Origin: Clostridiales bacterium
GTDB taxonomy: Bacteria > Bacillota > Clostridia > Peptostreptococcales > Acidaminobacteraceae
DNA: 64,000 nt
Assembly (NCBI GenBank): GCA_016342415.1
Contig: JAEIOD010000003.1
Location: 62,001 to 126,000 of the forward strand
Direction: 5' to 3'
Part shown: positions 1-8,158 of the stretch, piece after piece
Numbering within the stretch: position 1 is the first letter of the stretch
Layout: each line of letters begins with the position of its first letter
The notes under the pieces: generated by a model
The model's input: the letters and a program-made list of their open reading frames with translations, nothing else
What the model was told of the DNA's origin: nothing
The model's database searches: none
Program-made: the position numbers and the translations under genes

Positions 1-2
1 TT

Positions 3-29
3 AGCATTATAATTGAAAATGAAAAGTGA
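3..29 (+). CDS. 3' end of an upstream gene (partial)
   Basis: One plus-strand frame is open from the window edge and ends in TGA at 27-29, with the last residues SIIIENEK. A good hairpin terminator starts seven bases later, which fits the end of a rightward gene. Only eight codons are visible, so neither the coding status nor the function can be established. Confidence 0.3.
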   Translation, partial: SIIIENEK

Positions 30-35
30 TATCAA

Positions 36-71
36 GTTCTGAGTTGCGATAATTTCACTCAGAATTTTTTT
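36..71 (+). terminator. Rho-independent terminator
   Basis: An 8-bp stem (TTCTGAGT at 37-44 and ACTCAGAA at 57-64) is followed by a run of seven T. It would end the rightward gene entering from the left edge. Confidence 0.75.
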
Positions 72-167
72 GTCCGTTTTTTTTGATTTGCCAACATCAT
101 ATACTATAATATAGATAAGTATAATTCTTACTTATGTAAACTGAACCGTACCACAAATAAGTAATTT

Positions 168-203
168 AAAACCACTCTCTTAAATAATCTAGAGCGGTTT
201 TTA
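168..203 (+). terminator. Second hairpin, probable terminator
   Basis: AAACCACTCT at 169-178 pairs with AGAGCGGTTT at 191-200 with one mismatch and runs into TTTTT. It may be a backup terminator or the end of a short untranslated transcript. Confidence 0.5.
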
Positions 204-410
204 TCGGGATTTATATTCATAGCTTGACTTGAATCTCCATGTTTTAACTGACCTTGTTTTGGAATTTCAGGTATGTAGATGTTATTCATAATTATACTAT
301 AGTGTTTATCGAGTTTAAATTATACTTATAAATCCCATTAGAAGATTACTAATGAATTCAATTTTTCTTAGTCCACTTAGTATTACTATGAATAAGGTGA
401 AGAGCTATTT

Positions 411-1100
411 TCAGGCTATATCTTTCTGTTTAAGTGTATGAATAGAAAACATAACTGAAAGTAAGAGTATTCCAGCCAACATAAGAATTATTATTAGATA
501 GAATACTGTTCCTAAGTGATCGTAATGATTGAATACACCAATGAATGCGTTAAAGATACCCCCACCTGGTACTAAGAAGTTTGATTGAATCCATTTTTGA
601 GCTACTACCATTCCTATTCCGTAGAGCAATGCAAAAGTACCCATGACAATTCGAACGCCAATTTTTAGTCCGTACTTAAAAAGTAGAGGATAACAAACAC
701 TGATGATGAGAGTTATAGGTGTCATGCAGAATATCAAACCTCTCAATGAAAGTAATTGATCTATTTCTAATTTTGCATCTGTGTACTCAAAACTTAGTAG
801 GTACATAATTAGAACACTAATGCCAATTAAAATGATACTGAAGAGTAGAGTGCTTATATATTTTGAAATGACAAATATTTTTCTGGAAACTGACATAGAA
901 AGGATTAAATGATGTAACTGATAATCTCCAATAAACACAATTATTCCAACTATTGATGGTAGCATAACCACTGTCAGACCAAGAATACCTTTTATTGAAC
1001 CGAATCGAATACACAAATAACTGTATAGTATGATGATGACAAACATCCCTAACATGAGCAAGGTATAAGCTTTGATATCTTTATTAATTAATGCTTTCAT
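411..1100 (-). CDS. ABC-2 type transporter permease
   Basis: This 229-residue protein has about six hydrophobic segments and begins with the MKALINKDIKAY pattern typical of short ABC-2 permeases that work as a pair with a BcrA/YtrB-type ATPase. Its ATG overlaps the stop of the upstream permease gene in an ATGA arrangement, so the two are translationally coupled. It is the last gene of a three-gene leftward operon. Exporters of this design often handle antimicrobial peptides or membrane stress, but nothing here shows the substrate. No GntR-type regulator, common in Ytr-like operons, lies beside it. Confidence 0.8.
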   Translation of the reverse strand: MKALINKDIKAYTLLMLGMFVIIILYSYLCIRFGSIKGILGLTVVMLPSIVGIIVFIGDYQLHHLILSMSVSRKIFVISKYISTLLFSIILIGISVLIMYLLSFEYTDAKLEIDQLLSLRGLIFCMTPITLIISVCYPLLFKYGLKIGVRIVMGTFALLYGIGMVVAQKWIQSNFLVPGGGIFNAFIGVFNHYDHLGTVFYLIIILMLAGILLLSVMFSIHTLKQKDIA

Positions 1101-1804
1101 GATGGATCACCTATATCCTTCTTAGATATGAGTAACAAGGACATGCCTATTGAGAATGTTAATAGTGTACATACGCTGATAATTACTTGTACTTGAAACG
1201 TGTTTGGACCGACGCTAATAATATAGTTTGTGATATGTGATGTTATTACAGGGAATATATCCTCTTTTGAGTATTGCACACTTGTTTCCAATGTTTTTTC
1301 CAAATAAACTAAACCTACTATGAGTCCTATAAGGATGATTGCGAGCATTAAGATTATAATTCCGCTAGCCATAGATTTTGAAAACCTGAAGTAAACTGGA
1401 AACAATACGCTGGAAATTACAACTACTGGGAAACACAGAATAAAGAATCCTGTAATGCTATACAACGGATCAAAATCAATAGAAGCCTTGAAAGATGAAA
1501 TAATATAACTGTAAAGCAATCCAACAACAATTATAAGAAATGCAAATATAAATCCACCTAGATACTTACTGAAGACATATTGGTATCGATTAATTGGTAA
1601 TGAAAGAGCTAATCTTTCATACTTTGTATCATTCAATAATAAGACAAATGGTAATGTCATTGGATATATAATAAGCATTAATATTGTTAAAGTACCGTTA
1701 TGATCGATAAAGATTCCAAATGACATCATCAGCAATATGATTAATGTTTGAAATACAATTATGTGATAGTATGCTTTTAAATCTTTATAGATTAAACGCA
1801 TCAT
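1097..1804 (-). CDS. ABC-2 type transporter permease
   Basis: The second permease of the leftward exporter operon has about 235 residues and six hydrophobic stretches, with the MRLIYKDLKAYYH start seen in its partner. I chose the ATG at 1804 because AAAGGGGTG lies just upstream at good spacing; a longer reading to 1822 is open but less well placed. The gene starts inside the end of the ATPase gene (overlap about 20 nt) and shares four bases with the next permease. The two permeases probably form a heterodimer driven by the ATPase at 1785-2642. Confidence 0.8.
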   Translation of the reverse strand: MMRLIYKDLKAYYHIIVFQTLIILLMMSFGIFIDHNGTLTILMLIIYPMTLPFVLLLNDTKYERLALSLPINRYQYVFSKYLGGFIFAFLIIVVGLLYSYIISSFKASIDFDPLYSITGFFILCFPVVVISSVLFPVYFRFSKSMASGIIILMLAIILIGLIVGLVYLEKTLETSVQYSKEDIFPVITSHITNYIISVGPNTFQVQVIISVCTLLTFSIGMSLLLISKKDIGDPS

Positions 1805-2642
1805 CGCTTTCACCCCTTTCATGAAAGTACATGATATCCTCTAATGTTGGCAGTGAAACATTTGTACATATTTCCTCTGCATTAGGATGATGTGTGATGA
1901 GTGCAGTGAAATCATTTTGTTTTTTTTCTATACCTATCAGGTGATTGGTTAAAGCTTCTGGTAATGAATTGCTTCCTTTGATTAGCTGAAAGCTGTTGAA
2001 TACATTGGCCTTGGTATCTGAAATAATTAGTTTACCACTACGAATGTAAGTGATGGAATCTGCTATTTTTTCAATATCGTCAGTTATGTGTGATGAGAAG
2101 AGTATGGAGAGTTCTTCTTTGTCTCTGATACTTAGCAAAAGAGAAAGGAAATTATTTCTAAACACTGGATCAAGACCAGATGTTGGTTCGTCTAATATTA
2201 GGAGTTTGGCATGATGTGATAGTGCAAGCGCTAAATTGTATTTAAGTTTCATACCACGAGACATTGTTTTAAAACGCATTGTATCAGATAGTTGGAATGC
2301 ATTTAAGTATTTTTCGTAGACACCATGATCCCAATTGTTATAAAATGGTCGGATGATCTTGGTGATTTTTTTCAGTTTGAAATCGTAAAACTGAGGATTA
2401 TCATATACAAAACCGATTTGGTCTTTGATAGATGGTGTCTTAAAAGGATCATATCCGAGTACATTGATATTTCCTTGATCTTTTACATAAAGGCCCATAA
2501 GAAGTTTGATAATAGTTGTTTTACCTGCACCATTAGAACCGATTAATCCCATGATACAGTCTTTTTTTAAATGGAATGATACATTGTCCAAGGTAAATCC
2601 CTTAAAACTCTTTGTCACATTATCTAATTTAATAGTATACAT
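1785..2642 (-). CDS. ABC transporter ATP-binding protein
   Basis: This 285-residue protein is the nucleotide-binding subunit of the exporter. It has a Walker A motif (GSNGAGKTT, residues 35-43), a signature reading SRGMK near residue 128 in place of the usual LSGGQ, Walker B LLILDEP (147-153) followed by a D-loop, and a switch histidine in SSHITDD. The degenerate signature is common in the BcrA/YtrB group that pairs with short ABC-2 permeases. A GAAGGG ribosome binding site precedes the ATG. It is the first gene of the operon, upstream of two permease genes that overlap it in series. Confidence 0.88.
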   Translation of the reverse strand: MYTIKLDNVTKSFKGFTLDNVSFHLKKDCIMGLIGSNGAGKTTIIKLLMGLYVKDQGNINVLGYDPFKTPSIKDQIGFVYDNPQFYDFKLKKITKIIRPFYNNWDHGVYEKYLNAFQLSDTMRFKTMSRGMKLKYNLALALSHHAKLLILDEPTSGLDPVFRNNFLSLLLSIRDKEELSILFSSHITDDIEKIADSITYIRSGKLIISDTKANVFNSFQLIKGSNSLPEALTNHLIGIEKKQNDFTALITHHPNAEEICTNVSLPTLEDIMYFHERGESDDAFNL

Positions 2643-3365
2643 TGTATCCCTTCTTCCTTAAATTTACATTCTATGTTAATGAAAGAATCTTATCCTAATT
2701 TCATTTATGTTGCCAAATAATCGATATGATCAATGTTTATTCCAATTGAATTATTTTCTATTAGAACAATCTCTCAAACATATCTAATATTATATTTACA
2801 CTTTACCCAATATGATGTGCGTGAAACTGTCTACTATGTAGTGTCGCAGTAAGTTTTTCGATGTTATTCAATTAAGAATGATGAAATTTTCGTGGCAATT
2901 CCTTCTTCCTCAACTTAAGATCAATCTTATACAAAGGATCAAATCAATTTCTCTAAACTCCTTACTTATGAATGTTTTTCTAGTGTTATAGAGATCAAAA
3001 GGTGTGGGTGCTTCAAAATGTATAAGACCTTTTAGTAAGAGAAATTCAAGAAAATATGTCAATCTAGTAACTCGAATTGTTTTAGGATACTATCGTGACT
3101 TTTTCTTTCTAAACTGATAATGAGGTCCGTCTATAGGTATAATACCAAGTAATAGATCAACCGACATTTATAAATATCAGTTAGTTTTGGTAGAAGGATT
3201 TAGTTTTAATAATATACATGATGTACAATCTATGGAATTTATGAATAAGAGTACAGTTGTTACAAAAACACGGTTTAAAGGACTGCCATGTGTTTATAAC
3301 CTTTGTTTTAAGATATAATTACAGTAAGAAGAAGTATGTTTGTTAAGATTGTAGGAGGGGATAAA
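2643..3365. other. Intergenic region with a possible decayed ORF
   Basis: The gap between the leftward ABC operon and the rightward gene at 3366 has no intact gene. On the minus strand one frame runs from an ATG at 3167 to a stop at 2910 with a single internal stop after 25 codons. Its predicted sequence (PIDGPHYQFRKK, later EFREID) looks protein-like, but I cannot assign it to a family. A TATAAT box near 3312 probably serves the gene at 3366. Confidence 0.35.
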
Positions 3366-4298
3366 ATGATAGATTGGTTGCTTGATTCAGATCCTAGTGT
3401 AAAATGGAAGGTTCAACGGGACCTGCTTGACTGTAAGGAAAAAGAATACAATAAGACAAGGCGCCTAATAAGTACCAAGGGATGGGGAAAGGAACTGCTT
3501 TCTTACCAGGATATCGATACAAGCTTATGGGCTGGTGGAATTTATGGGCCAAAGTGGAAATCAACAACATATACCATGCTTTCTTTAATGAGGATGGGAC
3601 TTTGTCCGGACAACAAGCAAGCTATAAACTCCTGCAGATTATTCTTAGATAAGGGTCATTATAAAGATGGTGGAATTAATTTTTTTAAAAGTATGACTGT
3701 AAGTGAACTGTGTGTTTCAGGTTTGATATTACAAATCCTATCATATTTTGATATAGAAGATGATAGGATGCATTCGATTCCAGGATACCTACTTGACTCT
3801 CAAAGACCCGATGGTGGTTGGAACTGTGATGACTACCGTTATAAAGTAAGTCATAGTTCGTTTCATACAACAATAAATGTAATGGAAGGCCTATTAGAAT
3901 ATTCGAAGAAATACAGTCGAAATAGTAGTGAAATAAATAAGTCTTTAAATGCTGCTGTAGAGTTCCTCCTAGAGCATGAAGTTTATAAATCATCAACTAC
4001 AAAAGAAGTATTTGATATTAAAATGACTTATATGGCATATCCGCACAGATGGAAATACGATGCCTTTAGATTTTTAGATTTTCTTGTGGATTTTGAATTT
4101 GGTTACGATGAACGTTTTGAGGATGCGATAAGCTTGCTATTTAAGAAAAGGACAAAAGATGGCTTTTGGAAAATGCAAGGAAAATACACTGGTAAGGTTT
4201 TCTTTGATTTTGAACCATATGGTAAAATCAGTAAAATAAATACATACAGAGCACTAAGGATTATCAAGTGGTATGAAAGAGTTAAATTGGATGTTTAA
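3366..4298 (+). CDS. Alpha/alpha-toroid (prenyltransferase/terpene-cyclase-like) protein
   Basis: This 310-residue soluble protein has no signal peptide. It contains repeated helical units with the QRPDGGWNCDD signature (about residues 148-158) and a later DGFW unit. These QW-like turns are typical of the alpha/alpha toroid fold shared by squalene cyclases, prenyltransferase beta subunits and many uncharacterised bacterial proteins. It lacks an obvious DXDD or zinc-binding catalytic set, so the fold is inferred but an enzymatic role is not. The ATG at 3366 is chosen because AGGAGGGG lies five bases upstream. It is a single gene followed by a hairpin. Confidence 0.7.
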   Translation: MIDWLLDSDPSVKWKVQRDLLDCKEKEYNKTRRLISTKGWGKELLSYQDIDTSLWAGGIYGPKWKSTTYTMLSLMRMGLCPDNKQAINSCRLFLDKGHYKDGGINFFKSMTVSELCVSGLILQILSYFDIEDDRMHSIPGYLLDSQRPDGGWNCDDYRYKVSHSSFHTTINVMEGLLEYSKKYSRNSSEINKSLNAAVEFLLEHEVYKSSTTKEVFDIKMTYMAYPHRWKYDAFRFLDFLVDFEFGYDERFEDAISLLFKKRTKDGFWKMQGKYTGKVFFDFEPYGKISKINTYRALRIIKWYERVKLDV

Positions 4299-4332
4299 AA
4301 TTGTATTTCATTCTTCTCACATAATAAAGGAG

Positions 4333-4373
4333 CAATACCTATATTGAATCAGTGAAGTTCTATATAGGTATTG
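4333..4373 (+). terminator. Long hairpin, probable terminator
   Basis: A perfect 12-bp inverted repeat (CAATACCTATAT at 4333-4344 and its complement at 4362-4373) follows the gene ending at 4298. The U-tract is weak (TTGTTACTGT), so termination is likely but not certain. Confidence 0.5.
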
Positions 4374-4522
4374 TTACTGTAAAGAATATAGTTTAAGTGA
4401 TAGACTGCATTCACTTATGATGTCATACCATAGAAATAATTGATTATTTTTTTAAAGTTTAGTGAGTGAAAAGATATGTGTAAAGACAAAAGACCTTGTT
4501 AATAAAACGAAATAGGTGAGAG

Positions 4523-4813
4523 ATGATAAAAAAGATTAGAAGAGTAGTTTTGATTGTTTTGATTATTTGGATATGTATTTTCAGTATGGATTTTGTGACG
4601 GTATTTGCCTTACACAATAAACCGTTATTCATGATTTTGGTTTCCAGTACAGCACATGGTGATGGTTCTGGTTCTTATAATGGACTGGGTTATGTTTTTG
4701 AAATAGATGGTCATTTTAATGATTGTGATTGCATATTACAAGGTGTTGTTAAAGCAAAAGCCTATATATTTAAACGACCGATTTATCAGATGGAAAGGAT
4801 AAATGAACCATAG
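4523..4813 (+). CDS. Small membrane-anchored protein of unknown function
   Basis: This 96-residue protein has a basic N-terminus (MIKKIRR) and one strong hydrophobic segment at residues 8-31, then a polar domain with GDGSGSYNGLGYVFEIDG and a CDC motif. The topology suggests an N-in anchor with an extracellular domain. AGGTGAGAG just before the ATG is a usable ribosome binding site. I do not recognise a named family. The gene overlaps a possible second small ORF at 4803. Confidence 0.65.
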   Translation: MIKKIRRVVLIVLIIWICIFSMDFVTVFALHNKPLFMILVSSTAHGDGSGSYNGLGYVFEIDGHFNDCDCILQGVVKAKAYIFKRPIYQMERINEP

Positions 4814-5021
4814 GATAAAAATCATACTATTTAGGATTGTAAAACTTGTAGTCGGTAGCACCTGTAAATTTTACTTAACAGTAATCTCTCATTACATTTT
4901 GTTTGGATTTATCCATATAAACTTCCATAGAAATTGTAGTGGTTTTGAAGCATTATTAAAAAAAGATATGACTTATCATATGGAGTTTTACTTTGGTATA
5001 AACCATAAGTTGAGTTCTTAA
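4803..5021 (+). CDS. Possible small hydrophobic protein, overlapping its neighbour
   Basis: A 72-codon frame starts inside the end of the preceding gene (11-base overlap) and has GGAAAGGATAA directly before its ATG, so translational coupling is plausible. The product is rich in I, F, L and H with one hydrophobic stretch at about residues 8-38 and no recognisable domain. In AT-rich DNA this length arises by chance, so the call rests mainly on the ribosome binding site. Confidence 0.35.
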   Translation: MNHRIKIILFRIVKLVVGSTCKFYLTVISHYILFGFIHINFHRNCSGFEALLKKDMTYHMEFYFGINHKLSS

Positions 5022-5121
5022 TTAATCTAAAGTAAGTGGTTAGTGTAATTGGCTAAATCATCTTATATAATGGTCTCATAAAATGTATTGTTTATGAAGG
5101 GTGTAAGATGAAGGAGTTAAC

Positions 5122-5979
5122 ATGAAAAAAAATGGAAACGGAAAAGTAAGAGATCTGTATGAGGTAGATGAGAATAGTATAATGCTTGTTGTATCTGATA
5201 GAATATCAGCATTTGACAATATAATGCCTCAGGAGATAAGAGATAAAGGTATTATACTTAATCAAATATCTGAATTTTGGTTTGATTATGTTTCTGATAT
5301 TGTTCCAAATCATATTATAACTGATAAGTTCGAAGAGTTTCCAAAGATGTTCCAAAAAGAAGAATTTCGAGGTAGAAGTATGTGGGTTAAAAAGTTGAAA
5401 ATGCTTCCAGTTGAGTGTGTTGTTCGCGGTTATATTACAGGATCAGCTTGGAAAGACTATAACAATACCGGTGAAATATCTGGCATAAAAATACCGAAGG
5501 GTATGAAAGAGAGCGAAAAATTTAAAGAAGCATTATTCTCACCTGCTGCAAAAGCAGAAATAGGTGAACATGATGAAAATATTTCCTTTGAAAAAGCAGT
5601 TGAACTTTTAGGATTGGAATTGGCTGAAAAAGTAAAAACCACCTCTCTTGCAATTTATAATAAATGTGCAAAATACGCCTTGACAAGAGGAATTATTTTA
5701 GCGGATACTAAATTTGAGTTTGGTTTGGATGAAAACGGAGAATTAGTACTTGCTGATGAAGTCTTGACGCCGGATTCCAGTCGGTTTTGGTCTCTTAGTA
5801 GATATGAGGTGGGCAGAGAACAAGAAAGTTTTGATAAGCAATATCTTAGGAATTGGTTAAAAGCCAACGGATATGTAAATAAAGCACCTGATGAATTACC
5901 ACAGGAAGTACTAGACATTACAAAAGAAAAATATCTAGAGTGTTATGAGAAAATTACAGGTAGAAAAATGGCATACTAA
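5122..5979 (+). CDS. purC: Phosphoribosylaminoimidazole-succinocarboxamide synthase
   Basis: SAICAR synthase joins CAIR and aspartate using ATP in purine biosynthesis. The 285-residue protein shows the family hallmarks in order: a nucleotide-binding start GKVRDLYEVD, SDRISAFDNIMP near residue 27, the RSMWVKKLKMLPVECVVRGY block with ITGSAWKDY, and the C-terminal TPDSSRFW motif. The length matches the longer form of the enzyme. AAGGAG precedes the ATG by five bases. No other pur gene is nearby, so it is an orphan copy or lies apart from the main pathway operon. No purine riboswitch is evident upstream. Confidence 0.93.
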   Translation: MKKNGNGKVRDLYEVDENSIMLVVSDRISAFDNIMPQEIRDKGIILNQISEFWFDYVSDIVPNHIITDKFEEFPKMFQKEEFRGRSMWVKKLKMLPVECVVRGYITGSAWKDYNNTGEISGIKIPKGMKESEKFKEALFSPAAKAEIGEHDENISFEKAVELLGLELAEKVKTTSLAIYNKCAKYALTRGIILADTKFEFGLDENGELVLADEVLTPDSSRFWSLSRYEVGREQESFDKQYLRNWLKANGYVNKAPDELPQEVLDITKEKYLECYEKITGRKMAY

Positions 5980-6021
5980 ATTCTACTTTGAGCATTGGAT
6001 TAAATTTATGTTGGGGGAAAA

Positions 6022-6852
6022 ATGAAAGACATTGTTGGTTTAAATATAGCGCGTTATCGAAAATCACAAAACTTAACACAAGATGAACTTGCAAAACAGC
6101 TTAGCATAACCTATCAAGCCGTAAGCAAATGGGAAAATGGGATAACAAAACCAGATGTATCTCTTCTTCCTGTTTTGGCATCCATACTGAATGTAAGTAT
6201 AGATAGTCTGATGGGGTATTCGCATAATTTTGATCCTCGCTCATATTATGAAGACGTCTATAACAATGATGAATACTTTTGGGGAGTACAACCTTCAGCT
6301 ATGTGTTTAAAGGTATTAGAATTGATGCCACCTACAAAACCCTTGAGTTTACTTGATATAGGTTGCGGGGAAGGAAAAGATGCCGTTTTCTTTGCACGAT
6401 GTGGATACCAGGTCAGTGCATTTGATATTTCAAACGCTGGGATTGAAAAAACTAAAAAATTAGCTGAAAAGGCAAATGTGTATGTTGATGTTTTCAAAGC
6501 TAATATATTGGATTTCAGGTTAGAAAAGAAATATGATATTCTGTTTTCGAACGGTGTCTTGCACCATGTGAAACCTGAACTAAGAGAAGAGATATTTTCT
6601 AACTATAAAGAATTTACAAAAGACGGAGGAATAAATGCACTACAGTGTTTGATTGAAAAACCGTTTATCAGTGATATACCAGGAAAATATAGTCTTTCTG
6701 AACAATGGAAGTCTGGGCAATTGTTTACCTTATATCATGATTGGTACTTAGAAGAATGTTCAGAAGATGTCTTTGATTGTAATTCATCAGGGATTCCTCA
6801 CAAGCACGCAGTCAACAGGATGTATGCAAGGAAAATGACCACAGTCAAGTAA
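6022..6852 (+). CDS. XRE-type HTH domain fused to a SAM-dependent methyltransferase
   Basis: Residues 1-65 form a Cro/CI-type helix-turn-helix (LTQDELAKQLSITYQAVSKWENG). Residues from about 75 to 276 form a class I methyltransferase with the SAM-binding motif LLDIGCGEGKDAVFFA at 110-125 and a later VLHHV segment, resembling TehB-like enzymes. The fusion implies DNA binding linked to a methylation or SAM-sensing function; the substrate is unknown. It lies 42 bases after purC in the same direction and may be co-transcribed. GGGGG just before the ATG serves as the ribosome binding site. Strong hairpins follow at 6991 and 7102. Confidence 0.82.
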   Translation: MKDIVGLNIARYRKSQNLTQDELAKQLSITYQAVSKWENGITKPDVSLLPVLASILNVSIDSLMGYSHNFDPRSYYEDVYNNDEYFWGVQPSAMCLKVLELMPPTKPLSLLDIGCGEGKDAVFFARCGYQVSAFDISNAGIEKTKKLAEKANVYVDVFKANILDFRLEKKYDILFSNGVLHHVKPELREEIFSNYKEFTKDGGINALQCLIEKPFISDIPGKYSLSEQWKSGQLFTLYHDWYLEECSEDVFDCNSSGIPHKHAVNRMYARKMTTVK

Positions 6853-6990
6853 CGTGTCTTTTTCTGAATTGGTGAAGTCAAATGCTCCAAAATCAAGGTG
6901 TTATGTCGTAGGAATGACTAAAGTTTGTATTTGCAGGTAGATAGTGAGGTGAAATATCCTTACAATTTGAAATTGATGAACAGATGACAT

Positions 6991-7016
6991 AAAAACTCGG
7001 ATTAATCCGAGTTTTT
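6991..7016 (+). terminator. Rho-independent terminator
   Basis: A perfect 12-bp stem (AAAAACTCGGAT at 6991-7002 pairing with 7005-7016) ends in TTTTT. Its symmetry would let it work in both directions. It closes the purC / HTH-methyltransferase transcript. Confidence 0.8.
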
Positions 7017-7101
7017 ATTATTGTACAAGAAACCACTGCTTTTAAAGTTTTGGCATAAGAGGTCTTATAACCTCCTTTAGGTACAATAAAGACATCTGAG
7101 T

Positions 7102-7131
7102 AAACGACCTAATAAATGGGTCGTTTTGATT
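7102..7131 (+). terminator. Second terminator-like hairpin
   Basis: AAACGACC at 7102-7109 pairs perfectly with GGTCGTTT at 7119-7126, followed by a T-rich stretch. It lies 85 bases after the first terminator, so it may close a short separate transcript. Confidence 0.5.
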
Positions 7132-7376
7132 TTGTTTGGATGAACAATAGAAGTTGTGTGTTTAGGATTAGACTATCAAATATGAGATATAAAGAGGTAA
7201 TGTTTATAACTTATCAGAAACAGGATTTGCTTAAATCCGAATGAGTGTCTATCGTTAAATACTAATCGTGATTATAAATAGAGACAGTCATAATACTAAG
7301 TTGTTGATATGAGCCGTTTATATGATATGCAAAATAAAAATAAATTGAAAATTGTAAAAACTTCTGGATTTCATGA

Positions 7377-7405
7377 TTGACAAATCACAATTTTAGTCAT
7401 AATAT
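7377..7405 (+). promoter_or_regulatory. Consensus sigma-A promoter of the catabolic cluster
   Basis: TTGACA at 7377-7382 and TAATAT at 7400-7405 are separated by exactly 17 bases. It lies 36 bases before the first gene of the cluster, and the predicted start site falls inside the palindrome at 7408-7427. Confidence 0.8.
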
Positions 7406-7407
7406 GT

Positions 7408-7427
7408 ATGTAAGTAGTCACTTACAT
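7408..7427 (+). promoter_or_regulatory. Perfect palindrome, probable TetR operator
   Basis: ATGTAAGT and its exact complement ACTTACAT flank a 4-base centre (AGTC), giving a 20-base operator-like palindrome. It begins two bases after the -10 box and covers the expected start site, an ideal place for repression. The only TetR-type gene in the region is at 15954 in the same cluster, which makes it the likely partner. The pairing is an inference. Confidence 0.7.
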
Positions 7428-7441
7428 TTAGGAGGATTAAC

Positions 7442-8158
7442 ATGAGATTAAATAATAAAGTTGCATTAGTGACAGGTGCAGCAAAGGGTCTAGGGGAGTC
7501 GATCGTTAGACGATTCGTAGAAGAAGGAGCAACTGTTATAGCAGTTGATATGATGCCACTGACATATGAACTTGATAATGTTGTTGGATATGAAGTAGAT
7601 GTCACCAATAGAGAGGCTGTAAAGTCATTTATTGTAGAACTTGAAAAATCATATACCGTTGATGTACTTGTTAATAACGCAGGTATTACAAGAGACGCAT
7701 TGGTACAAAAAATGACTGATGATATGTGGGATAAGGTCATCGACGTTAATTTGAATGGAGTTTACAATTTAACCAAATACATCGGTCCAATGATGATGGC
7801 AAGCGGTAAAGGTTCAATTATTAGTATTGCTTCCATCGTTGGAGAATATGGTAATGTAGGTCAATCTAATTATGCAGCAACAAAGTCTGCGTTATATGGG
7901 CTTACAAAAACATGGGCTAAGGAATTTTCAAGAAAAGGTGCAGCTGTAAGAGTTAATACCATATCACCAGGTTATATCATGACAGATATTTTAAAAACTG
8001 TACCACAGGAACTTTTAGATAAGTTTTCAAAGATGACCATGCTTGGACGATTGGGAGAACCAGAAGAAATTGCTAATACTGCATTATTCCTTGCCAGTGA
8101 TGAAGCTTCTTATGTCACAGGTCATAATTTATCAGCTAATGGAGGTATGAGACTTTAA
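7442..8158 (+). CDS. Short-chain dehydrogenase/reductase (3-hydroxyacyl type)
   Basis: This 238-residue classical SDR has the cofactor motif TGAAKGLG at residues 11-18, the NNAG motif near 78 and the catalytic set S131, Y144 and K148. It resembles FabG and acetoacetyl-CoA reductases. An aspartate at the end of the second strand (AVDMM, D36) suggests preference for NAD over NADP, which favours an oxidative role such as 3-hydroxyacyl-CoA dehydrogenation. AGGAGG precedes the ATG. It is the first gene behind the cluster promoter and its stop overlaps the next ATG (TAATG). Confidence 0.85.
   Translation: MRLNNKVALVTGAAKGLGESIVRRFVEEGATVIAVDMMPLTYELDNVVGYEVDVTNREAVKSFIVELEKSYTVDVLVNNAGITRDALVQKMTDDMWDKVIDVNLNGVYNLTKYIGPMMMASGKGSIISIASIVGEYGNVGQSNYAATKSALYGLTKTWAKEFSRKGAAVRVNTISPGYIMTDILKTVPQELLDKFSKMTMLGRLGEPEEIANTALFLASDEASYVTGHNLSANGGMRL

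Larger units (their letters stand above)
1..410. other. Mostly noncoding left edge
   Basis: Apart from the probable 3' gene end and two terminators I see no coding sequence with a ribosome binding site. Bases 205-410 are AT-rich and separate the terminators from the 3' end of the leftward ABC operon; I see nothing else there. Confidence 0.5.
6853..7441. other. Intergenic region upstream of the catabolic cluster
   Basis: The gap of about 590 bases holds two hairpin terminators in its first half and the promoter-operator of the following cluster at its right end. I see no ORF with a ribosome binding site between them. The stretch 7017-7101 between the hairpins could be a small untranslated RNA, but no conserved structure is recognised. 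Confidence 0.5.

Noticed and set aside
5022..5121. Upstream region of purC checked for a purine riboswitch.
   Set aside because: The conserved core loops of the purine aptamer are not found.
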